64,000 nucleotides of DNA from DAINPP01 sp963667315 (lineage in GTDB: Bacteria > Thermotogota > Thermotogae > MWEM01): positions 3,410,001 to 3,474,000 of the forward strand of contig OY763325.1 in NCBI GenBank assembly GCA_963667315.1. Direction: 5' to 3'. This document shows, piece by piece, positions 1 to 8,518 of the stretch (position 1 is the first letter of the stretch; every line of letters begins with the position of its first letter). The notes beneath the pieces were generated by a model that saw only the letters and a list, made by a program, of their open reading frames with translations, did not search any database and was not told the origin of the DNA. The position numbers were made by a program, and so were the translations under genes.

Positions 1-623
1 CGGACAGTTCCTAATCTAGTTTTAACGCCGTCAGAGATACATGCTAACGGACAATAATGTAAAAGATGTGGAATATCTCTCCAATATCTTATGTTTACTT
101 GTTCCCATGCATGATGTATTGTGGCATTAGCATATGCTGGATTTTTAAACTCCATTACACAAAGTGGCATACCATTTACAAACAAAATTACATCAGGCCT
201 GCGATTTACTTTCTTGCCATTATTTGTATATTCCACAGTAAACTGATTAACTGCACGAAAAATATTCGTGCTTGGGTCCTCAAAATCAATTAAAGATACC
301 ATTCTTGCCATTCCATCTTGAGGCGTGAACTGAACACCATCTACCATCCACCCATAAACCTTATGTAAGGTTGCGAAATCACTTTCGCTACCTACAAGAC
401 GAACAGCATCAAAAATCTGAGCCACCTCATCTTCAGTTAACTCTGGGTTTGTGTCTGCGATAAATGTTTTGAAGTCATCTTCAATCAATACATCTCGTTT
501 AACAGAACGTTTTATATTGGTTCCAGAAAGATATTGCCAACCCTCAGCCTCTAGAAATTCAAGAAAGGCATACTCATATTCAGATTCACAGTAACGTCCA
601 TTGTATTCTTTTAATTTAGCCAT
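1..623 (-). CDS. hsdR: Type I restriction endonuclease subunit R, N-terminal part (runs off left edge)
   Basis: The minus-strand reading frame opens at 623 (MAKLKEYNGR...) and stays open to the window edge, so only about 207 N-terminal residues are visible. It matches the HSDR_N nuclease domain: D144 in RRPDVILFVNG, then E158 and K160 in VMEFKNP, which is the PD-(D/E)xK catalytic arrangement. HsdR is the ATP-dependent translocase and nuclease of type I restriction systems; the helicase motor lies outside the window. The start sits 3 bp after the hsdS stop codon, so it is the last gene of an hsdM-hsdS-hsdR operon. The visible part has no frameshift. Identification is firm; completeness cannot be judged. 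Confidence 0.93.
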   Translation of the reverse strand, partial: MAKLKEYNGRYCESEYEYAFLEFLEAEGWQYLSGTNIKRSVKRDVLIEDDFKTFIADTNPELTEDEVAQIFDAVRLVGSESDFATLHKVYGWMVDGVQFTPQDGMARMVSLIDFEDPSTNIFRAVNQFTVEYTNNGKKVNRRPDVILFVNGMPLCVMEFKNPAYANATIHHAWEQVNIRYWRDIPHLLHYCPLACISDGVKTRLGTV

Positions 624-626
624 AGA

Positions 627-1757
627 CTATGCCTCCTTTGTTTTTTTAGCATCTTCGATAGATCCCTTTATTAGGATTGGACAAATATCTTTAATCTGCG
701 CTTTAAGCATTTCATTAATTTGTTTTCTTGAAGTATAAACAATATAAATATTTGCAGCACTTTTTTGATGATCGCTTTCTGGAATAGGAATTGCGATATC
801 ACCAATTTCATCAAAACTCACTACATCCCTTGTAGACCCCCATGAATTAAAGCCAAGATACCTTTGTGTCTCAGGTCGAGATAACCATAACATGAGATAT
901 TCAGGATATAATTCATTTTCATCATTTATTTGAAAGACTTGATATGAACCAGATATAACGCATTCTTTGCCATCTCTTAATGCTAAAGGTAATTTTGTTC
1001 CATTTGCTTTCATTACCTTGTTATAAGCAAATTGTCTATGCCGAACTAATTTTCCTTTTTCAAAGTTTTCTGCAACTCTTTTAGGTTCAATGAATTGCAT
1101 ATTAATATCAACTCCCCGTGCAAGTTTAACCTTATTTCCGTCATTTCGTTCATCAACTTCCGATAAATATGTTTTAATCTTTTTACAAGGCATATTTCTT
1201 CTTAAATACTCAATATAAGCATCACAAACCAACTTTAAATCTTCCAACCCCCGTTCATAGCTTTGTTGATTGGCAAGCATAGCGTTATAGACATCTACAT
1301 ATTTTTGTTGAATTGGAAGTGGTGGAATTGTAATGGATACATCACACATTTCACCCCAATTAAAGAACTCTGTTGCACTTCCCCAAGAATCCCATCTTGA
1401 ATATCTGTCAAATTCTGGTCGATTAAAAAATATAAACAAATATTCTGGCAATATGACTTCTATATCAGAAACCTTAAAAACCACATAATCTTCCGTAACA
1501 ATAAACTCTTCGCCTGTATTATTAAAACCTAATCCTATTTTCTCGCCCATTCTAGTTGTACGACGGTTGAACACAAAATCTTTATTGCTTACAATTTGAA
1601 ATTTATCAAATCTTCTATCAGAAATATCAGCTTTTGTTAGTTGAATTTGTTTTGAGTTTGAAATACCTCTAACATCCTTAATTCCGTATTTTAAAGAAGT
1701 ATTTCGATTCTCGACTCTTTCAATATATTTCCCAAGTTTTTGTTTAATCAATGCCAT
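627..1757 (-). CDS. hsdS: Type I restriction-modification specificity subunit S
   Basis: The 376-residue protein has the two-half architecture of HsdS, in which two target-recognition domains read the two halves of a bipartite DNA site. The halves repeat a recognisable pattern: RWDSWGSATEFFNWGEMCDVSITIPPLP near the middle and a cognate FNSWGSTRDVV...IAIPIP near the C-terminus, each followed by a helical spacer region. I place the start at the ATG at 1757 (MALIKQKLGK), preceded by TAGGGGG about 7 bases upstream, rather than at an ATG seven codons earlier. The start overlaps the end of hsdM by 14 bp, indicating translational coupling. Length is somewhat short but within the family range. The recognised DNA sequence cannot be read from the protein. 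Confidence 0.9.
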   Translation of the reverse strand: MALIKQKLGKYIERVENRNTSLKYGIKDVRGISNSKQIQLTKADISDRRFDKFQIVSNKDFVFNRRTTRMGEKIGLGFNNTGEEFIVTEDYVVFKVSDIEVILPEYLFIFFNRPEFDRYSRWDSWGSATEFFNWGEMCDVSITIPPLPIQQKYVDVYNAMLANQQSYERGLEDLKLVCDAYIEYLRRNMPCKKIKTYLSEVDERNDGNKVKLARGVDINMQFIEPKRVAENFEKGKLVRHRQFAYNKVMKANGTKLPLALRDGKECVISGSYQVFQINDENELYPEYLMLWLSRPETQRYLGFNSWGSTRDVVSFDEIGDIAIPIPESDHQKSAANIYIVYTSRKQINEMLKAQIKDICPILIKGSIEDAKKTKEA

Positions 1758-3351
1758 ATCCAATCCCCCTAAATGCATCTTCCAGCATCTGCTGGGATTT
1801 CTTTTCCGCCTTCATAACTTCTTGCATTTCAGCTTGAATACGAGCCATTTCCTTTTCGTAATCAATATCTAAATCATGGTCAATAAACTCAATATACTTA
1901 CTTGGTATAAGTGTCCAGCCTTTTGTTTCAACCTCAGAAATACCCACACTTCGAAAAAGTTCAGGTACTTCATAATTTGCTCCGTCACATCCTTCGCTTT
2001 GCCATGTATGATAGATATCAGCTGCTCTTTTAATCTGCTCTGTTATCAAGCGTACTTTCTTTTTACTTTCACCTTTAACTGGGTTTTCTCTCCATTGGCG
2101 CAAGTCCATAAATAGTATTTCATGTTCACGATTACGGTGATTTTTTCCATGATAGTTACCATCTTTTTTATTTTGGTTTAAAATCCAAAGTGTAACGCTG
2201 ATATCAGTAGTAATAAACAGTTCTCTTGGAAGAACAACAATTGCTTCCACCTTATCGTTTTGTATAAGTTTTTTTCGAATTTCTAAAGTGTCACTGTCAT
2301 TTAATGCGCCATTAGCAAGTAAGAACCCTGCTACACCATCAGATGGTTTTAAGTGAGAAAGCATATGTAATATCCAGGCATAGTTTGCATTACTTGCTGG
2401 AGGTGTAACATAGTCTGACCATCGAGCATCATTTTTCAAATTATCATCATACCACCCTTTAAGATTGAAAGGTGGATTTGCCATAATGTAGTTAAAATAC
2501 AAACCTTTGTGTAAATCATTAGTAAATGACGAATCATTTATTTCGCCAAGATGATGACTAATTCCACGTAAGGCAAGATTCATTTTGGCAAGACGATATG
2601 TGGCTGAATCCTTTTCCTGTCCATAAACGTTGATGCTATTAATATTACCTTGTTTTGACTTTACAAGCTCAGCACTTTGAATGAACATACCACCAGATCC
2701 ACAAGCTGGATCATATAGAGTTCCTTCATATGGTTCAATCATAGATGCCATAAGCTGAACAACATCATGAGGTGTATAGAATTCTCCTTCTTCCTTTGTA
2801 GCATTAACTGCAAATTCTTTAAGAAAGTATTCATATACACGCCCAATAAGGTCTTTTTCTTCTCCAAATGTTTTGTGACTAATTTTATTCACTTCATCGA
2901 TAATCTTTTTGATATCATTAGGAGCAAGGTTTCGTGTGGTAAATGTACCTTCAATAAAACAACCCTTTAAGTCTTTTGAATCTGTTGCTATGCTATGGAG
3001 AGCATTATCAAGTGCAACATTAAGTTTCGGTGCAGGTGTATTAATAATAGTTGACCAGCGTGATTCTACTGGCAAGTTATATGTTCCATCTGCAAAAGTT
3101 GCATCATCAAAAAATGCAGCTCTAATATTTTCATCCTCAGGATCTAGTCCTTGTTCAATCAAAGTTTGACGAAGTTTTTCAATCCCATCCTCATACTTTT
3201 CACCAATAAAACGTAAAAAAACAAGTGTAAGCATCATATCACGTTTCTCGAAGAATGAACCCGAGTTGCGTGCTGCGCGTAGAATATCTCTACAATTAAA
3301 TAAAATATTGTCGATGTTTATTGCCTTTTCAGCAGCTTTCTTCTTTGCCAT
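1744..3351 (-). CDS. hsdM: Type I restriction-modification DNA methyltransferase subunit M
   Basis: This N6-adenine methyltransferase subunit protects host sites and, with HsdS, forms the modification enzyme. The 535-residue protein carries an HsdM N-terminal helical bundle (residues about 13-150), the SAM-binding motif DPACGSGG at 214-221 and the catalytic NPPF motif at 292-295. The ATG at 3351 (MAKKKAAEKA) is chosen because GAGGAAG lies 7 bases upstream; an in-frame GTG six codons earlier has no comparable site. It is first in the hsdM-hsdS-hsdR operon. All motifs are intact, so modification should be functional. Confidence 0.95.
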   Translation of the reverse strand: MAKKKAAEKAINIDNILFNCRDILRAARNSGSFFEKRDMMLTLVFLRFIGEKYEDGIEKLRQTLIEQGLDPEDENIRAAFFDDATFADGTYNLPVESRWSTIINTPAPKLNVALDNALHSIATDSKDLKGCFIEGTFTTRNLAPNDIKKIIDEVNKISHKTFGEEKDLIGRVYEYFLKEFAVNATKEEGEFYTPHDVVQLMASMIEPYEGTLYDPACGSGGMFIQSAELVKSKQGNINSINVYGQEKDSATYRLAKMNLALRGISHHLGEINDSSFTNDLHKGLYFNYIMANPPFNLKGWYDDNLKNDARWSDYVTPPASNANYAWILHMLSHLKPSDGVAGFLLANGALNDSDTLEIRKKLIQNDKVEAIVVLPRELFITTDISVTLWILNQNKKDGNYHGKNHRNREHEILFMDLRQWRENPVKGESKKKVRLITEQIKRAADIYHTWQSEGCDGANYEVPELFRSVGISEVETKGWTLIPSKYIEFIDHDLDIDYEKEMARIQAEMQEVMKAEKKSQQMLEDAFRGIGYGID

Positions 3352-3426
3352 ATTATCTTCCTCACTCACTATATTTTGTCTGAAACTATTTCTATTACTT
3401 TTGTAAAATCAACATTATGAAATCCA

Positions 3427-3452
3427 AAGGGACGGAGGAGTTGGTCAGTTAA
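3427..3452 (+). repeat. Copy 1 of a 26-bp dispersed repeat
   Basis: This 26-bp stretch beginning AAGGGACGGAGG and ending TTGGTCAGTTAA recurs at 9815-9840 with 24 of 26 bases identical and in the same orientation. No transposase is attached. Short repeats of this style often mark edges of REP/RAYT or IS200-like elements; that origin is inference here. The rest of 3370-3657 holds no convincing gene. Confidence 0.6.
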
Positions 3453-3657
3453 GAACAATCCATTAGCCTTTGCTGTGCTTACCGACAGAATCGAACCCGT
3501 GGTTATTCATCATGAATCTCCTCTCGCTATTGCTGGATAAGAATTCAGTTTAAAGTGCTTTAGTGAATAGCAGTGGTACTTGAACTGTTTTCATAAGTTT
3601 GATACTGATGTTTCATACAACAAGGTCGTTGTTATATAAAGCTATTATATACCATTC

Positions 3658-4391
3658 TTATGTATGAACTTCTAATGGAAGAAAATCAAAATAATCATTC
3701 ACATGCCCATTTTTACATCTGAAAGTCCAATTTTTCAGAATCTCTTTTTCGATATTTTCTGTAAGTTTGATTTCTTGACCACAAATTGGGCATTTAAGAA
3801 ATAAAGCTTCATCCGGATCAATTTCTCCCTCATCATTTGACTCCTGATCTTTGGAAGTTAGGTAATATCCGACTACTAGTTTATTCAAGATTTCTACATT
3901 AAATTTATCATTGTTATCATCTATTGTTCCATAATAAAAAAGAACAATCAATTGATATGTATATAATAGTAGGCTTGGCAAAAATGTGTATAAAAACTTC
4001 CATTGAGTCAATTTAGCCTCATATGGAGAGAAAACAAATTTAAGTTGCCTTTTTCGGTTCTATAATTTTTACTTGAAGTTATTATATGTGTAGCCATTTC
4101 CCATAAGGGTTCAAATCCAAATTGATTTTTCTTATCATATCTTAAGTTATAAATATCGTTGGCATCAAGGATATGGAATAATGAATTTGATACAACATAT
4201 GAAATTATATCTTTCTATTGGACCAATTCTTCACCTTCTAAGTTTTCCGGTATTTTATTTTCCTTTAATTCAAACTGAAACGAGTGGAAATCATCTTCTT
4301 CAAATTTATTTAGTATGTGCAATAAATGATCATGTAGAAAAAAACAAAAATTATGCGTGAATTGAAACTCACTTGGTAAAATATATGGCAT
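3658..4391 (-). pseudogene. Broken gene for a hypothetical zinc-ribbon-ended protein, companion of the Mrr-like nuclease
   Basis: The minus-strand frame opens at ATG 4391 (MPYILPSEFQF...) after a GGAGGGG site, hits an in-frame TAG at 4215-4217 (codon 59), continues readably (IISYVVSNSLFHILDANDIY...), and then shifts frame at a CTCTC run near 4030. It resumes as EAKLTQWKFLYTF... through 4011-3658. The C-terminal part has CPICG...C..GHV, a likely four-ligand zinc ribbon (CxxC...CxxGH). I do not recognise the family. It starts 9 bp after the Mrr-like endonuclease stop, so it was probably its operon partner. Two separate lesions argue for real decay rather than one sequencing error. Confidence 0.7.
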
Positions 4392-4400
4392 TTTTTATAA

Positions 4401-5432
4401 TCACCCCTCCAAATTCAACATCCAAACCCTCTTAAGAGGAATCTCAGCCTTAATCTCATCACTCAGTTTCTCATAATTGTCAAAAATCTCCTGAATAATC
4501 GTCTTTGAGTTCCACAAACGCACTTTAAAAAACTGCTTCGGTTCTTCTCTGTCCACAGATTGTTTAAAGCCATTCCATGAAACGAGCAGTCCGTAATCGG
4601 CGTTGTAGTTACTCATGGTGCCAATGAGCTGATCCAGTGTTGGTCTGTCCACAGATGAATCGGTTGTTTTAACCTGAACACAAATTCTTGGTGAATCAAA
4701 TCCCATCGTACCGTGTGAAGCGAGGATATCCACACCGTGATCGGCACCTTCCGGGCTTCTGTATGTGGTGAAACCTTTTGCTTTTAGAATTTCATTGATC
4801 AATTCTTCCATTCTGTGTCCTTTAAAGCGTTGGATGATTCTTTTTGATATTTGATCGGAGATGTAATCATCCAGATCAATGCTTGAATCATCTGAATCTT
4901 CTCCGAGTATTTCTGGGATTGATTCAGGTGTGTTATTTGTTTTAACCTGCCAGTTGTTTTTTGACATTTGAAGGATGCGTTCTTCCGCGTTGTTTTTGTT
5001 GATTCTGCAAACGGTCATAAAGGCACCGAGGGAGTAGAGGATATCCTGATCAAATCTGTCTCTTGGAATATCCAACGCAAACCAGTCGATATCTCTGTAA
5101 TGGCAATAGGGGGATGGAAGTGTTTTGTCATAAACATATTCTCCAATGATTTTGCCAAAATGAAGAGTTCTATTGATCTTACTCGGTAGAACAACCCAAT
5201 CACCAATTTCCATACGATGGGCAATGGGCCAGATTTGAGATGCCCAGTTGATGGCAGTTTTCTTTTTTTCCAGATCGTATTTCTGAACCAATATGTTATA
5301 CAGTGACTCTTTTGTTTTTAATTGTTTTAAGTCTATGTCTAAATCATTCCAGGTTAAATAGACTCTGTTATCTGTAAGAAATTTGTTTTCGTATTCACCG
5401 TTTTTTCCAGCTCTGAATAACCATAAACGCAT
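4401..5432 (-). CDS. Mrr-like restriction endonuclease
   Basis: The 343-residue protein ends with an Mrr_cat domain: FKGHRMEELINEILKAKGF (E210), GADHGVDI (D235) and CVQVK (Q253, K255), giving the E...D...QxK signature of Mrr-type nucleases that act on modified or foreign DNA. The N-terminal about 160 residues (MRLWLFRAGKNGEYE...) contain a WxFRAG-type module with a VLPSK stretch, as in many restriction endonuclease fusions, and probably sense the DNA target. It stands directly upstream of a decayed partner gene and near the type I system, forming a defence island. Catalytic residues are intact. Whether it targets methylated DNA is inferred from the family. Confidence 0.85.
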   Translation of the reverse strand: MRLWLFRAGKNGEYENKFLTDNRVYLTWNDLDIDLKQLKTKESLYNILVQKYDLEKKKTAINWASQIWPIAHRMEIGDWVVLPSKINRTLHFGKIIGEYVYDKTLPSPYCHYRDIDWFALDIPRDRFDQDILYSLGAFMTVCRINKNNAEERILQMSKNNWQVKTNNTPESIPEILGEDSDDSSIDLDDYISDQISKRIIQRFKGHRMEELINEILKAKGFTTYRSPEGADHGVDILASHGTMGFDSPRICVQVKTTDSSVDRPTLDQLIGTMSNYNADYGLLVSWNGFKQSVDREEPKQFFKVRLWNSKTIIQEIFDNYEKLSDEIKAEIPLKRVWMLNLEG

Positions 5433-5515
5433 ATTTAACCTCCACCTATATCTTTTTGCAGAAAACGTAGTCGCTGAAAGAGAATTTTTAACAGAAAAGT
5501 TTTCATCTGTTCTTT

Positions 5516-5524
5516 ATTATATCA
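5516..5524 (-). promoter_or_regulatory. Extended -10 element upstream of the Mrr-like gene
   Basis: On the minus strand this reads TGATATAAT, an exact TGnTATAAT extended -10, 84 bases upstream of the start codon at 5432. No good -35 hexamer is visible, which is typical of extended -10 promoters. Confidence 0.55.
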
Positions 5525-5633
5525 AAAAGTGACTATTATTTAAAGGAAAGGTTTCTGATAATGGTTGAGAAAAAAATATGACATTTAGTAAAAAAGGTTT
5601 AGAAAGGAATAGAAAAAATGAAACAAAAAAGGT

Positions 5634-5652
5634 GGGTAACCATCGGTCACCC
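5634..5652 (-). terminator. Rho-independent terminator at the end of the HicB remnant
   Basis: An 8-bp stem GGGTGACC/GGTTACCC with a 3-base loop is followed on the minus strand by ACCTTTTTTG. The stop codon of the HicB remnant lies inside the stem. Confidence 0.7.
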
Positions 5653-5913
5653 CATTTGTTCCATATCAGATGAATTTACATCGAGATAGTCCATCAAAGC
5701 TTTTTGAAAGATTTTAGAGAAGTTTACCCCCGCTTCATCTGCCTTATCAGCTAACCAGTAGGGCAAAGAAAGTGTTTTCTTCACAAATCGGTTGTTAACC
5801 CTTTCTCTGACTGGCGGCATAAATACCTCAATTAACTATGCAGCTTCGTTTTCATCAAGTGCAATATTCTTCAATGATGATGGTTCTGGAATCACATCGT
5901 TATCTTTTTCCAT
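5647..5913 (-). pseudogene. HicB-family antitoxin remnant
   Basis: The minus-strand frame from ATG 5913 reads MEKDNDVIPEPSSLKNIALD..., meets TAG at 5836-5838, then continues LIEVFMPPVRERVNNRFVKK...LPYWLADKADEAGVNFSKIFQKAL and ends at 5647. The second half matches the C-terminal DNA-binding segment of HicB antitoxins (VKKTLxxPxWLxxxAxxxGVNFSxxxQxAL), and the first half matches the PxPS linker before it. The usual N-terminal HicB fold is missing, and no hicA toxin is seen next to it. It is therefore a vestige of a type II toxin-antitoxin pair, with its terminator still present. The 5433-5646 stretch upstream of the terminator holds no gene. Confidence 0.7.
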
Positions 5914-6051
5914 TATTTCGAACCTATTTAATGTTAACAAGATAAGAGTGTTTTGTCAATTAGTTTTGAGTCTTTCTGTGGTTAGTTCAGGACAATGAAC
6001 TAAAAAGCTGATAATAGATCAATGGACTGAACTAATATGTATATACTTCCA

Positions 6052-6060
6052 TGATATAAT
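6052..6060 (+). promoter_or_regulatory. Extended -10 element (TGATATAAT) before the AlbA-type pseudogene
   Basis: TGATATAAT lies 35 bases upstream of the GTG start at 6095. The segment 6050-6086 is nearly the same as 8464-8500 in front of the radical SAM gene (32 of 37 bases), so the two genes share a duplicated promoter and leader. Confidence 0.55.
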
Positions 6061-6094
6061 TTTACATCACAAATACTGATGGGAAGTGATTTTC

Positions 6095-7133
6095 GTGATT
6101 CTTGAAGATATCAAAAAAGGCGAAGGGAAAATGATTGAATTTAAAATAAACGATTATTATCATTGAAGTTTCAAAAGGTAATCAGCTGCCCTATTATGTG
6201 AAAAGAAAAGGCAGGGAAGAGGGAACTTTTCTCAGAATCGGACCTTCAAACAGACTGGCTTCAAATGGAGATATTCTTGAGCTTGAAAGGCAACGGCAGA
6301 ATATCTGTTTTGATGAAGAGCCAGATTTTTACGTTGATTTTGAATCTTTGAACCTTGAGTCTATAAAAGAGGAATTCTCTTCAATTGATAAGGAATTGAC
6401 GGAAGAGAATTTGAAGAGTTTAAAGTTAATTGTTAAAAAAAATAAGAAGTGGTATCCTTCAAAAGGTCTTTTGATTTTACTGGGGAAATATGAAAACTGT
6501 CGAATAAAATGTGCCCGTTTTAAAGGTGTTAATATGTCTGTTTTTATCGATAAAAAGGAGTATTCAGGAGATCTTTTTTCGCAGTTGAAAAACGCTGAGA
6601 TATTTGTTAAAAATCATATCAATATTGGTCCACAGATAACACAGCTGAAAAATAAGGAAGTACCGGAGATTCCCTATGTTGCAATAAGAGAAGCACTTGT
6701 GAACGCTGTTGTTCATCGAAATTATTCAAATCTTGGAAGAGATATCAGGATAGGTATTTATGATGATATTGTGGATATTGTTTCTCCAGGTGGCTTTCCG
6801 AGTACTTTAACGCAGGATGATGTTCTAAATGGCAGGTCTGAAATTCGAAATCGTGTAATAGCCAGAGTTTTTAAGGAGTTAGGCTATATTGAGCAATGGG
6901 GGAGCGGTATTCAAAGGATAATTTCCTCTTGTCGAACATATGGATTGAAAGCACCTGTTATTATAGAAAAAGGGGATTCTGTAGAAGTTAATATTTATAG
7001 AAAACAAAACAGTGCCGGAGAAGTGCCGGAGAAAATCGGAATAGCAGAACAGAAAAAAGTTATTCTGGAATTTCTGGATACCAATGAAAAGATTAAGAGA
7101 ATCCACCGATCACTATTTTTGCGTTCAACTTGA
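6095..7133 (+). pseudogene. AlbA_2/RecG-like ATP-binding regulator, internally deleted and 3' truncated
   Basis: The start GTG 6095 gives VILEDIKKGEGKMIEFKINDYYH, the beginning of an AlbA_2 DNA-binding domain, and then a stop at about 6165. Another frame resumes at once with IIEVSKGNQLPYYVKRKGREEGTFLRIG, which is the end of the same domain, so most of the domain core has been deleted. The downstream part is intact: a GHKL-like ATPase segment (REALVNAVVHRNYSNLGRDI..., SPGGFPSTL, RNRVIARVFKELGYIEQWGSGI). The last residues ILEFLDTNEKIKRI then run into unrelated sequence near 7108, removing the C-terminal winged helix. An in-frame ATG at 6198 could still give a 311-residue fragment. Such proteins are ATP-dependent DNA-binding regulators; function here is probably lost. 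Confidence 0.75.
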
Positions 7134-7427
7134 TATTCTCTTTGAGCAGTCTGTTTCTCGCATCGTCAATCATGGCGATTAGCTGAAGGGCAAGGCGTTT
7201 GATCTCATCAGAATAACGAGGGAAAACCTTAATCAGTCAAGCAATAGTCAGGTTATCTGCAAACGCTGATTTTTTGCCATATCTGATTTTGCCTTGTTCA
7301 TATGGATAGCCATATCATCTGAAGGCGTTCCGGTGTTATTCGTTTCCACCATGAGATATAATGCATTTTCAACACGGTTTTCCGTGGGATACAAGATATA
7401 ATCCAGGTTAAATCTCTTTTCGGCAAC
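7134..7427 (-). other. Degraded coding debris of unknown family
   Basis: The minus strand contains two short readable pieces in different frames: KRFNLDYILYPTENRVEN... (about 7240-7410) and LIKVFPRYSDEIKRLALQL... (about 7130-7235), separated by stops. Both look protein-like but I do not recognise either. They abut the truncated ends of the AlbA-type pseudogene and the replication gene, consistent with a recombination scar. Confidence 0.35.
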
Positions 7428-8294
7428 TCAAAACGGAACGCTTTCACCCTGCTTTTCTGCCGCATGAATTCGGAACATCAGCTCATTATCATTAAACCCG
7501 TATTCCCTCTTTTTACTCTCAAATCCCCCGTAAAACGTTCCTTCTACGATTTTCAGATAATTTTCCTCTTTCAAGAGCCAGTCAAAGTTTGCGGTCCAGC
7601 CTGAGCTTCCCCCGCAGAGGAAGGGAATCCCTGCCGCTTTGAAGAAATAAGTTTTCCAGTCATCCAGCGTTTTGAGATGTCGACCGAGTTTCAGAATAGC
7701 GGATTTTCTTGACAGGGTGATTCGGCTTGCTTTGATCAAATCATGGCAGATGGCGTTATAGCTTTTTATAATTTCCCGGCAGGTTTCCTCATCATAGTCA
7801 ATGGCTTTCATTGAGGAAGAGGAAGAATCCTTATTTATTTTTTTATCTATGATTGTATTTTCTTTCTCTTTTCTTTTATAGGGTGTTGGAAAGTGCGCCG
7901 GATTTGGTTCCGTTTTGAGTTCTTCAAGTGTTTCCGGATTCAGAGGCTGAACCGTGTCTTTTGAGGGGTCTTTTTTCTTTGCCGTGGTGTATTTACTGGT
8001 TTCAGACGTTGAAACATCCATTATTTTGTAGCACGCGGCTCTTGCATTTCTTTCACCTTTTGTGACATGAATCAGTCCGTAGGCTTCGAGTTTTTTTCTT
8101 GCCGTGAAGAGTGATTTTTTTGAGCAGTTAACCTTTACCAGCAGTAAATTTACCGGCAATGAGAGTTCATCTTTTTCCCAGTGAAAGCTGTTGGCGATAT
8201 CCAGCAGGGCAAAGTAGAGTTTTGCTTCTGTACAGCTGAAAGCGGCTTCGATGTCGATTTTCCAGAATCTGTTCATCAATTCCATGTATGTCAT
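7428..8294 (-). CDS. Phage/plasmid-type replication initiator (DnaD-like winged-helix protein)
   Basis: The 288-residue protein has an N-terminal winged-helix module (residues about 10-100, with FTARKKLEAYGLIHV as the recognition-helix region), a charged, serine-rich linker (KRKEKENTIIDKKINKDSSSSS), and a C-terminal segment ending SGWTANFDWLLKEENYLKIVEG. That ending is characteristic of phage replisome organisers and DnaD-like initiators, which load helicase at phage or plasmid origins. The ATG at 8294 follows AAAGGAGATG. It stands alone among broken genes, with no helicase loader or origin iterons seen nearby, so it is probably a prophage or plasmid relic that remains open. Confidence 0.65.
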   Translation of the reverse strand: MTYMELMNRFWKIDIEAAFSCTEAKLYFALLDIANSFHWEKDELSLPVNLLLVKVNCSKKSLFTARKKLEAYGLIHVTKGERNARAACYKIMDVSTSETSKYTTAKKKDPSKDTVQPLNPETLEELKTEPNPAHFPTPYKRKEKENTIIDKKINKDSSSSSMKAIDYDEETCREIIKSYNAICHDLIKASRITLSRKSAILKLGRHLKTLDDWKTYFFKAAGIPFLCGGSSGWTANFDWLLKEENYLKIVEGTFYGGFESKKREYGFNDNELMFRIHAAEKQGESVPF

Positions 8295-8348
8295 GTGTGC
8301 ATCTCCTTTTTTGGCCCAATAATTCCCTTTTGTTTCTTCCCCTGTTTG

Positions 8349-8357
8349 ATATTATCA
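8349..8357 (-). promoter_or_regulatory. Extended -10-like element for the replication gene
   Basis: On the minus strand this reads TGATAATAT, 55 bases upstream of the start at 8294. It fits the TGn extended -10 pattern seen across the window but is not a perfect TATAAT. Confidence 0.35.
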
Positions 8358-8465
8358 CGATATGTGTGCCGTGTCAATATCCCTGTTACGGCTTGTTATT
8401 TCATGAATATGGTTCAATCTGTTGAACGAAACGGGGAGGCTTTTTTCAGATGAAATCATCTACCA

Positions 8466-8474
8466 TGCTATAAT
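8466..8474 (+). promoter_or_regulatory. Extended -10 element (TGCTATAAT) for the radical SAM gene
   Basis: TGCTATAAT lies 45 bases before the start codon at 8519. The flanking 37 bases duplicate the promoter region at 6050-6086. Confidence 0.55.
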
Positions 8475-8518
8475 CTTATATTACAAATACGGATGGGAAG
8501 AGGGGGTTCAGGAAGATC

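Noticed and set aside
3470..3520. tRNA T-loop-like GAATCGAACCCG and a 16-codon frame with a good ribosome site on the minus strand
   Set aside because: No cloverleaf can be built and the peptide (MMNNHGFDSVGK...) is too short and unrecognised; perhaps debris.
5792..5998. 68-residue plus-strand frame
   Set aside because: It is the antisense of the HicB remnant, whose protein similarity on the minus strand is clear.
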